Shown: positions 25,884 to 34,600 of the stretch, piece by piece
How positions within the stretch are numbered: position 1 is the stretch's first letter
Layout: every line of letters begins with the position of its first letter
NCBI GenBank assembly: GCA_017556585.1
Contig: JAFYMP010000041.1
Coordinates: 1-50,784 of the forward strand
DNA length: 50,784 nt
Direction: 5' to 3'
DNA from: Bacteroidaceae bacterium
GTDB lineage: Bacteria > Bacteroidota > Bacteroidia > Bacteroidales > Bacteroidaceae
The notes under the pieces: model-generated
Database searches by the model: none
Told to the model about the DNA's origin: nothing
The model's input: only the letters and a program-made list of their open reading frames with translations
Position numbers and translations under genes: made by a program

Positions 25884-26981
25884 ATGAAACTAACAAAGAG
25901 TTTATTTATGCTTTGCGCAGCAGGACTAAGTCTTTGCGCATGCAACAGTGATGACAAAGAATTGTTCCCAGAAGGTGAAGGTATCGTTGAAGTACAAATC
26001 GTACCTCCCACAGTAGCTACTCGTGCAACTATTGGTTCAATGACGGAAAATAATGACGCAGCACTTACAGTTACAGGTGAATATACTGTAACATTGACTG
26101 CTAATAAGGGCGGTGGTTCCCAAACTTGGGAACAGGGTGATCCTAACGTAAAATTTACAGGTGTAATTGGTCCTAAGAAAGTTACTGTAACTGTTAATGG
26201 TGGTCTTGTATCCCAAACAACTTCTCTCTCTGATTTGAATACAGAAGCCACTAAAAATGCAACAAAAGTTCCAGCATATGGTGAAACTACATCATTCAGC
26301 CTCAATGATAATTTGTATACAGCGCAAGTTGAAATGGCGATCCCTGTAGCTCGTTTGGAATTTGGTTCAATTAGCTTCTCTGGTACTGAATTCCAAAAAT
26401 TGCAAGTTGTAGGTGTGTATCTCGATAATCTGAGAACAATTGGTGGTAGTTATAGTGTAAATGGTTTTTCTGCTAATGCTACTCCTCAAATCAAAGATTA
26501 TTATTTTAAAGATGGTTCTGATAACGTATATGGTGAGGATGATGATAATTCAACAAGAGCCGAAGACGCAAAAGAATTACCTTATGTGTTGGGTGATGCT
26601 GTTACAGTTAATTTGACGGCTGCTCCCGCGCCTGGTATCTATGCTTACAATTTCTACGGTGCTACAACTACAGATGATGTGACAGAAATAGACCCTGCAA
26701 CATATGCAGATAATCCACAATTTAAAATTTGTTTCTCAGAAGCTCAGCTCAATAGCGAAAGTAATTCAATTACTCGTTATGCAAAGATTACCAAATATAA
26801 GAAAGGTGATAAATATATTGCATTGGAGAATGGAAAGATTTATCAAGTAACAGCTGCAGCAATATTGGATAAAAATATAGTTGATGCGGAAGATGATGAA
26901 ACCATTGAATACGAATTAGAAGTTGAAGTTACAGAAGCTAAATGGCAGGTTGTACCTGTTACAGGTGAATGGGCAGAGTAA
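25884..26981 (+). CDS. Major fimbrillin subunit (FimA/Mfa1 type)
   Basis: 365 aa. Lipoprotein signal MKLTKSLFMLCAAGLSLCAC (Cys 20). VATRATIG near residue 47 is the expected Arg-x cleavage site, where a surface Arg-protease removes the N-terminal strand so the next subunit's donor strand can insert. Two beta-sandwich domains follow (VAEMAIPVARLEFGSI-like text at about 150-165). The end KWQVVPVTGEWAE resembles the C-terminal strand of major pilins. A strong hairpin lies 75 bases downstream. Type V pilus assembly by strand exchange is known for the family; its role here is by homology. Confidence 0.85.
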   Translation: MKLTKSLFMLCAAGLSLCACNSDDKELFPEGEGIVEVQIVPPTVATRATIGSMTENNDAALTVTGEYTVTLTANKGGGSQTWEQGDPNVKFTGVIGPKKVTVTVNGGLVSQTTSLSDLNTEATKNATKVPAYGETTSFSLNDNLYTAQVEMAIPVARLEFGSISFSGTEFQKLQVVGVYLDNLRTIGGSYSVNGFSANATPQIKDYYFKDGSDNVYGEDDDNSTRAEDAKELPYVLGDAVTVNLTAAPAPGIYAYNFYGATTTDDVTEIDPATYADNPQFKICFSEAQLNSESNSITRYAKITKYKKGDKYIALENGKIYQVTAAAILDKNIVDAEDDETIEYELEVEVTEAKWQVVPVTGEWAE

Positions 26982-27055
26982 TCAACACTAAAAAATAAGT
27001 TAAAAAACAATTTGAATTCAAACACCATTAGTTGACGTTTGAATACCTCCAAAAT

Positions 27056-27088
27056 ATCTACAGGTAGTGTTCTTTGCTACCTGTAGAT
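27056..27088 (+). terminator. Strong stem-loop between the major fimbrillin gene and the anchor gene
   Basis: ATCTACAGGTAG (27056-27067) and CTACCTGTAGAT (27077-27088) form a perfect 12-bp stem with a 9-base loop. No T-tract follows, so it may be a leaky terminator, an mRNA 3'-end stabiliser, or a processing site that makes the major subunit more abundant than the downstream proteins. Confidence 0.65.
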
Positions 27089-27248
27089 GTTAAGGTGGGG
27101 GAATAAATGCTTACAAGGTATAAAAAGGTAATGGCGCACCAATTTTATCTGCTACGCGAGGAAATTTTTTCTTTATCGCCAGGCAAATAAAAAAACATAA
27201 CGTGGGCTGTTAGCTAATGCATTTGAAAATATTTTACAAAAAATAATA

Positions 27249-28178
27249 ATGAAGCAAACTATCAACATACTGCTTATTCTCTGTGCAGCAACACTGCTCT
27301 CCGCCTGTATTCGCGAAGACCGCAGTGACTGTAGCAACACTTTTGTACGTTTGGAATATTTGGCAGACGGTACAGAGAGTGTACTGAATGAGTATATAAA
27401 AGATGTTGACCTGTATATATTCGATAGGAAGGGTTATAGACTGAAAAGTTACACTATGACCGAACTGCCTGATGGTACTCTTAAACTGAACCTTCAGCCG
27501 GAAGAATATACTCTGATTACTGTGGCAAATGCAAATAAACATACCTATATAATGGAGAGTACAACCGATAAACGTGAATATTTCTACGTGCAGCATCCTA
27601 ACTGGTTCAGTGCAGGAGATGTGGTTGAGACTCACGACCATAATTATATAGGTGAAGTAAAGATTAAGCTTGTGAACGACGAATTTCATCACTATGATAC
27701 ATTGATGTTTCGTAGTGCACACGTAAATATGGATATTCAGATTGAAGGCTTGCCGGCACCTGCTCAAGGCGCTGCCACCAGAGCCTCCATACCTTATACA
27801 CTGCGCATAGAGCAAAGCACTGCGCGCATAAACTTTTATAATCAGCTTTCGGCTATAGGAGAGGAGATTGTAGAGCCTACCTTGATTTATGATGCCGAAA
27901 ACCAATGCTATCGCACCACAGATCTGGCTCTGTTCCGTTTAGATCAAAATGGTGTGGTAACACGAACCAGTTGCCCGCATCAGGTAGTACTGCTTGATGC
28001 ACAGGGTAATGAAATGACACGTTTTTCACTTTACGACTATCTGCAACAGAATGCAGACAAGATAGATGTAACCAAGCAAGAGGCAGATGTGCCTATTGCT
28101 ATTAAATTTAGCACACTGGGTGTAGAGATTGTTCTGCCCGGGTGGAAAATAGAAGATATAACACCTGATTGGGGATGA
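27249..28178 (+). CDS. FimB/Mfa2-like fimbrial anchor lipoprotein
   Basis: 309 aa. Lipobox LSAC with Cys 20. CIREDRSDC soon after the signal and FVRLEYLADGTESVLNEYIKDVDLYIFDRKGY fit the FimB/Mfa2 family. Its mid-region GAATRASIPYTLRIEQSTARINFY is the start of the second domain. Anchors of this type keep the lipid and fix the pilus base to the outer membrane. The last codons overlap the next gene by ATGA. Confidence 0.83.
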   Translation: MKQTINILLILCAATLLSACIREDRSDCSNTFVRLEYLADGTESVLNEYIKDVDLYIFDRKGYRLKSYTMTELPDGTLKLNLQPEEYTLITVANANKHTYIMESTTDKREYFYVQHPNWFSAGDVVETHDHNYIGEVKIKLVNDEFHHYDTLMFRSAHVNMDIQIEGLPAPAQGAATRASIPYTLRIEQSTARINFYNQLSAIGEEIVEPTLIYDAENQCYRTTDLALFRLDQNGVVTRTSCPHQVVLLDAQGNEMTRFSLYDYLQQNADKIDVTKQEADVPIAIKFSTLGVEIVLPGWKIEDITPDWG

Positions 28179-29716
28179 TGTGTAAAGTTCTGACATACAG
28201 CCTGACGTTGCTGACCATTGTGGTCGGCCTCTTCGTTATGTCCGCATGTCAGAAAGAGGATGTAGGTAAATCGGAAGTGATGATGACCTTTAATACACGT
28301 GCTATTGTATCGGATGCGGCATCGGATGCCGATGAATTGGAACGGATGAAAGACCTTCGTGTAATAATGGTGCGTCAGGATGGAACGGTGGTTGATAATC
28401 ATTTAGCGCAAGGCATTAATGCCAGCAGTGTAAAGTTTACCTTTAGCACACCTGTTAAAACCGGGGGTGAATACTTTACCTTTTATGCTGTTGCAAATGA
28501 AAATGCACTGACCCCTGTTCCTGCAGAAGATAATCTGCTTAGCTGGATGAAAACTTGTCAACGTAATGTAGAACTGACCAACGAGAATATTACAGCTATA
28601 AAGATACAGGAGATAGGTAATGGTAGCGCATTCACTATTCCTAATGGAGAAGCTATTCCGCAAACCAAGATCTGGACTGTCTATGTACCGCAACAAGATA
28701 AATATGCAGTGCCTGATCCGCTTCAGCTGGAATATGTGGCAAGTAAGATATCGGTTAAGTTTGTAAACCAAACAAACGAAAAGCAATTATTGAGCGATAT
28801 TCGCATAACGGGTATCACTCCTAACGGCAAGGGACGTCTTTTCAGTGATTATGTAAAGAATGGTACACACGATTCCTATTCTGAAGTTTATGTAAAAAGT
28901 GATGTTCAACTGGGCAATATTATTCCCTTTGATGGTGTTACATTGGCTGAAAATGCAGAATCTGCTGTTCAAACTTACTACACATATCCTGTAGATGCAG
29001 ATTATATTTCAAACCCTATGCTATATGCTGAGTGGGGTGAAAAAGAATTCCACATGCCTATAGGTGTTACCTCTATTCCTCGTAACAAGCATATAGAGAT
29101 AGTTGTAAATATACTTCAGGGTAAACTTACTGTAGATTACAATGTTAAGGATTGGAAAGAACATGAACTTAACATAGGCGGTGCACCTACTGCCCCTGAT
29201 AAAAACGATGGCTACTACGTAGAAGACTGGTTTGCCGACAACAACATCGAAATTGGTGGTGGTACTAGTCTTGGTGATGAATGGAAACTTGAAGATGGTA
29301 CAACTATTAAAGGTGAACAGAACTGGAGTTATAATCAAGGTTCGGAATTTGATATTAATGACTTTATATTCTTGAATGTACCAAAAGATTTGTTAGAAGC
29401 CGGTAATACAATACTTCTATATTTTACAGAATACAGATATCCTAATCAGAATAATAAAAAAATCAGAATTAGATTTGAGACAGGGTGGGGTGGTGATTAT
29501 GACTTAAAAGATGATTTCGTGGAATTTGAACTTGGCGATGATCCTACAAAAGAACATGTAAGACACCTTACTATAACTGAAGATATGATGATGATTAACG
29601 GACATGGTTTGAAGGAAATGAATTTGGCAATTCGTGTTAGGGATGAGAATGACAGACCTATTCATGTACAGGTAACTAAATTGATTCTAATCACTCCAAC
29701 TGCATTGAATTTGTAA
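28175..29716 (+). CDS. Fimbrial accessory lipoprotein
   Basis: 513 aa from ATG 28175, which overlaps the previous stop. The open frame begins two codons earlier with TTG. Signal MMCKVLTYSLTLLTIVVGLFVMSAC gives a lipidated Cys. FNTRAIVSD soon after is the usual Arg-protease site. The N-terminal half is fimbrillin-like (MKDLRVIMVRQDGTVV; NKHIEIVVNILQGKLTVDYNVKDW). Residues from about 340 form an extra domain (WKLEDGTTIKGEQNW ... NDFIFLNVPKDLL). Probably a FimC/Mfa3-like connector or tip component. The next gene begins in TAATG overlap. Confidence 0.78.
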   Translation: MMCKVLTYSLTLLTIVVGLFVMSACQKEDVGKSEVMMTFNTRAIVSDAASDADELERMKDLRVIMVRQDGTVVDNHLAQGINASSVKFTFSTPVKTGGEYFTFYAVANENALTPVPAEDNLLSWMKTCQRNVELTNENITAIKIQEIGNGSAFTIPNGEAIPQTKIWTVYVPQQDKYAVPDPLQLEYVASKISVKFVNQTNEKQLLSDIRITGITPNGKGRLFSDYVKNGTHDSYSEVYVKSDVQLGNIIPFDGVTLAENAESAVQTYYTYPVDADYISNPMLYAEWGEKEFHMPIGVTSIPRNKHIEIVVNILQGKLTVDYNVKDWKEHELNIGGAPTAPDKNDGYYVEDWFADNNIEIGGGTSLGDEWKLEDGTTIKGEQNWSYNQGSEFDINDFIFLNVPKDLLEAGNTILLYFTEYRYPNQNNKKIRIRFETGWGGDYDLKDDFVEFELGDDPTKEHVRHLTITEDMMMINGHGLKEMNLAIRVRDENDRPIHVQVTKLILITPTALNL

Positions 29717-31659
29717 TGAAGAGACGAACTGACATATTAACCCATTTGCTGTTGCTGCTACTTGTGCTTGTAGCCTGCACAGCCGATGATGCGATAAAAG
29801 AAAATCTATCGCATCAGGATGAATATGTCACTGTTCGTATGCATATTCCGGGAATGAAAGCAGTTGCTACCCGTGCAGCAGAAACTGATAACATAACATC
29901 TATTGTGGCTTTGGTGTTCAGTAATGACAAGTTGGAATTATTTAAAGAATATTCTACTAACTCGGCATTACATCCTATCAGTCCAATTTCGGGTACTATT
30001 ACTATTGACAAACCTAACAATGGAGATGTTATTCATTTCTTGGCGAACTTACCTGCTAATTATAACAACGAAAAAACATATATAGCTTATCTTAACGAGC
30101 AATTAGGTAAATCACAAACTGAAGTATTGTGTAATCTCAGTTCAAGAGATTACGACAAACTATCATATTGGGGAATGGCTACCAGAAATGATAATAATGC
30201 TGTGATGGACGTAATTCTGTATAGAAACAAAGCCATGATAGAAATAAAACCCGGCGCAGATTGTACATTCCGTCAGGATGAACTCTTTATAGCCGGTCTG
30301 GATAATCCGAATAATGTTGGTTTGTTAGTGCCTTACAATGGTGGTTTTAATTTTGATTTAGATAACAACGATTATCTAACATTGCCCGATGAACCGGACC
30401 CATTAGATAAGACAGACGAACTTACAAACTATGGTGCCGGTTATGATAATGCCTACTACGTATTTGAACATGCAAATCCAAATGATGAACATGGTCTATA
30501 TGTAATCTGTAAAATAGGCGATGACTATTATAAGGTGGCATTGCACGATGAAAAGGGACAGCCATACCGCATTATCCGCAATCATAAATACACCATTTTG
30601 GTGAACGATTTGGATGCAGGCTGTAAAACTTATAGTGATGCATTATTGGCCGACCCCATAAAACCAACCGTCATAGAAACCAAAGATGTAACATTTACCT
30701 ATACAGATAATGCTATGCTAAACTTGAACAACAATGATACCTATACCGTAACGATGAACGTTCCAAATGGTGGTATATTGACTGCACTCAATATTGCGGC
30801 AGAAGGATTTACGGTAACATCATCAGGTGGTTCTTTGTCCGGTCCTACAAATAATGAATATAGTTACACAGGTGGCACTACACAATTTACTTTCACCCCA
30901 ACAAGTGCCGGAAACAGAACTATCAGTTTCAATGGTGGTGCAGGCGTGGATATCACTGTGCCAGAAAAAAATATTAGTGTAACGGTAAATGCAGCTATCG
31001 CAGCTACAGCAAACCCAAGCACAATCTATTACGATGGTAATGATAAGAACGTAACTGTAAACGTAACGATACCGAAAGGTGTATCAGGATTGAAAATATA
31101 TGCAGATAACTTTAGTGTAGCACTTCAAAATGGAAATGGTACTCTCAGTGGTAATACATATACTCCAATCGATAATAATGGTCAAACGGCAGTATTTGTA
31201 TTTACATTGAAGGGTGGAGTTACTGAAGATACATCTATTACGTTCAGTGATGCAAGTGCTAATCAGTATGTGGCAAATGCAACAGTAGTTATTAATGTGG
31301 AGGCAACTCCGGGTGTGGGAGCTGAAACTCCGCTTTGGACAGGAGAAAAAGCGTTAGGTAATAATAATTCTATAGAAGTTAAAACATTAAACTCAGATTA
31401 TTTGACTTATATTTCAGACGGAGTAACTATTAAAGCGGAATTCAAGAGCACAGATTCATCTTCAGTTTCAATAATTAAATTTATTACTCAATGGTATAAT
31501 AATTTAAGTGAAGAATATCAATATTCAGGTGAAGGAACTACTTCTTACTCGTTATTGATAACAAGTGATTTGTTGAAGATGATAAAAGAACAAGGTGGTA
31601 TATATATATTGGGTACAAATATTACCATTACTAAGATTAGTATTATTCCGGCACCATAA
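29716..31659 (+). CDS. Fimbrial tip-type lipoprotein with beta-sandwich repeats
   Basis: 647 aa. Lipobox LVAC at residues about 18-21 and VATRAAETDN as the cleavage site. N-terminal fimbrillin-like half (ITSIVALVFSNDKLELFKEY; YRIIRNHKYTILVNDLD). Then two beta-sandwich repeats: about 325-425 (YTVTMNVPNGGILTALNI...) and about 430-530 (VTVNVTIPKGVSGLKIYADNF). The C-terminal ~115 residues (LWTGEKALGNNNSIEV to ITKISIIPAP) resemble the WxG-type domain near the end of the next protein. Likely a minor tip subunit. The start overlaps the previous stop. Confidence 0.78.
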   Translation: MKRRTDILTHLLLLLLVLVACTADDAIKENLSHQDEYVTVRMHIPGMKAVATRAAETDNITSIVALVFSNDKLELFKEYSTNSALHPISPISGTITIDKPNNGDVIHFLANLPANYNNEKTYIAYLNEQLGKSQTEVLCNLSSRDYDKLSYWGMATRNDNNAVMDVILYRNKAMIEIKPGADCTFRQDELFIAGLDNPNNVGLLVPYNGGFNFDLDNNDYLTLPDEPDPLDKTDELTNYGAGYDNAYYVFEHANPNDEHGLYVICKIGDDYYKVALHDEKGQPYRIIRNHKYTILVNDLDAGCKTYSDALLADPIKPTVIETKDVTFTYTDNAMLNLNNNDTYTVTMNVPNGGILTALNIAAEGFTVTSSGGSLSGPTNNEYSYTGGTTQFTFTPTSAGNRTISFNGGAGVDITVPEKNISVTVNAAIAATANPSTIYYDGNDKNVTVNVTIPKGVSGLKIYADNFSVALQNGNGTLSGNTYTPIDNNGQTAVFVFTLKGGVTEDTSITFSDASANQYVANATVVINVEATPGVGAETPLWTGEKALGNNNSIEVKTLNSDYLTYISDGVTIKAEFKSTDSSSVSIIKFITQWYNNLSEEYQYSGEGTTSYSLLITSDLLKMIKEQGGIYILGTNITITKISIIPAP

Positions 31660-31676
31660 AATTGAAATGAACAAAA

Positions 31677-34600
31677 ATGAGCATAAAAAATAGATATATA
31701 TTCAATCAAATGGCTATGGCAAAGGGATGGCTTATAAAGACATTCCTTCTGCTGTTATTGCTGTTCGTAGCCTGTGGTGAACCGGACGATATGTTTGGTA
31801 CTATACATGGTGATGATGAAGAGATAGAATTAACTATCAATACATTGTTACCGGATGGTGGTATATCAACACGTACAGCACCTGCAGAGAATATTACATC
31901 TATAACGGCTCTTGCTTTTGATAGAAATCATGAACTGATTAAAGTTCAAACAAGTGTAGTAGTTCAACCAACAACGTCAAATACTACAGGAATATTTAAG
32001 ATTACAGTACCACAGCGCACACGCAGAATCCACTTTATTGCCAAAAACAATGGAGAATTTACAGAAATAACAGAATCTGACTATGGAAAGACCGATGTAG
32101 GTCTGTTGGTAAACAGAATTAGCAGCATACAGAATTCACAGGATGCAGATGGAATATCAAACGCTCTGCACTATTGGCAAATGCTTGATTTTGAAAGTGC
32201 AGAAGACTTGAAAGATCTTTCTGATGAACTCCAAGCTTTAGATAAAAAGACAGGCTATCAGTTGCCTCTTATTCGCAATATGGCAAAAATTACGTTGAAT
32301 CTGCAGAATGGAATGACTGGCCATATAGCCGGAATATTGAACTATAACACCACCGGTACTATAGTTCCATATCTTAAAGATGGAAATAATTATACGTTCG
32401 GTTATCAAGATAAAACCAATCACGAACTGCCATCAACTTTTGTCATTACATCTGATGTAAGTGATTGTAGCGAATTGGGCACAGTGCATTATCTGTTCGA
32501 AGAATACGACGATGTAGGTGACCTTATCTATGTAATGTGCTATATAGATAATGATGGAAGTGGCACTGAAGATTCCGGCCATTTCTATAAGGTTGCACTT
32601 GTAAAACCAGAATTTACAGGTGTGGAAGATAAATACTATTATGTTATTCGTAATCAGGCTTATAACATCAACATAGTTGACAAATTAGATGTTGATTTAG
32701 GTAAGACAGATTATTCTGATGCAGTTCAGTACGGTAAACCTATTAATGACTCTGAAAAGGAACAGGTACACCTTGACTTTGAACCCGATGAAGTATATAT
32801 GTATATAGGTGAACCGGGTACTGTTACTGTAAAGATTCCGGAAGGCATAACCGAATTGCAGATAGGTTCCCCGTCAGAAAGATTTGATGCTGATGGCGTA
32901 ATTGCTAAAAATACAGCGGGTAATAATTTAGAAAACAGTACAATAACTAATGGTAATATCCATATTTCTACTTATGATGTTACCGGTTTAAGTGAAATTG
33001 TACTCTCTATGAACTTGAAAAGTAGTATTCAGGATGCTATCAGTGGTATGGAGTTACAGTTTATAGGTAGTGGTGAAGATAAGATAGTGAATGATAAACT
33101 TGTGGTTCATGTATTGAAACGCGATGCGCTTAACGTAACACCTACTGCTGTAGAGATACCAAGAACAAAAGGAAACAGCTTTAGTGTTAATGTTATTATT
33201 CCAAGTTTTGATAACTATGATGGTGCATACGAACTTACTGTAAATGATAAAGATAATAAGTATAACATAACAGCACCTGGTACTTTGGCTCTTCATGATG
33301 GCGTTTACAATGTGGAAAAAGGCCAGACTTATACCTTTGAATTTGAGTTAAGAGAAGATGGAACTGCGGGTGAAAAACATACAATAGATTTCCATCTGGA
33401 TACAGATTATCACGATTACGATGCTACTACAATAGTTACATTGATAGATAATGTTGCTCATGACCAGGATTATGAAATCTGGGTAGATAATAGTACATGG
33501 ACAGGAACTGAAAATTCGGTTACGTTCTTTGGGTATAACAAAGAAACTCCGCAAGGCAGTTTTACCACTGGAACTACACCAAACGGTTTTAGAACAGAGT
33601 TCTATGATGCGGGTGCCAATAGCCATAAATCGCAATCTATGGTTATGGGAAGCGATGATAGTTTTACCTTTACTATACCGGAAGGTGAGAATCGTTACTT
33701 GACAATGTTGGTGGCAGCGAATGATGGAACTTCCCCGTCAATCAATCTTACTGGTAATTTGACCAATGGTACTTCCTGGACAACTGCAAACAGCGATGAC
33801 GATGAATCTGTACCGTCTAACTATAACTTTGGTGATGGTGAAATTGGTTCATCAGGTCGTTTAATCCGCTACGAACTTGCTCCGGGTACTTATACTCTTC
33901 AAAGAGGTTCTGCCGATTACTTGCTCTACTATATGCGCTTAACCAGAACCAAACCGGAAATGACAGATGTTGCGCAACCTCTCATCACCGATTATACTCT
34001 TAACTGGAGTGGTGCTACGTATGTAAACACCGATGCAAAGGGTTATCTAAAAATTAATGATTCAAAATATATAGTAGATCAAGATAATCTGAACCACACG
34101 GTAATATTGAAATCAGAAAATAATAGTTTGGCTTCTTCGCTGAATTTATCCACATTTACATTGTCTGAAATAGATGTGCAGCTTGCAACAAAGGTAATAG
34201 CATTTCAAGCTACTAATAGTAATGACCTAAAAATAACTGAAAATAATCAGGGTAAATCTGCACAATCCAATACTTGTACTTTGGACACTTATAATGCGGG
34301 TAATTATGCTACCAGCGGAACAATTAACGAACCGGATTATAAATACGAGGTTTTCTATGAAAAACTGCATCTGAATTCCGTACAGTATGAAGTGAAGAGT
34401 CCTATCATTCCCAGACTATACACGTCGTTAGATGGCGATAAACTTACACCTGTTGATAAATTTACCAATTTGGATGATGCTTGGGCAATTGGCTTTAAGA
34501 TGCCAATGGTTGTTCCGGCTCCTCATTCAGACTTGCTTCCGGTGGCTGAAAGATATGGAAATTATACAATTGATATTAATATTCCCGAATGGACTAAGCG

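Noticed and set aside
27234-27905. 223-codon open frame opposite the fimbrial anchor gene
   Set aside because: Shadow of the FimB/Mfa2-like gene; the sense frame has a lipoprotein signal and family motifs, the antisense has none.
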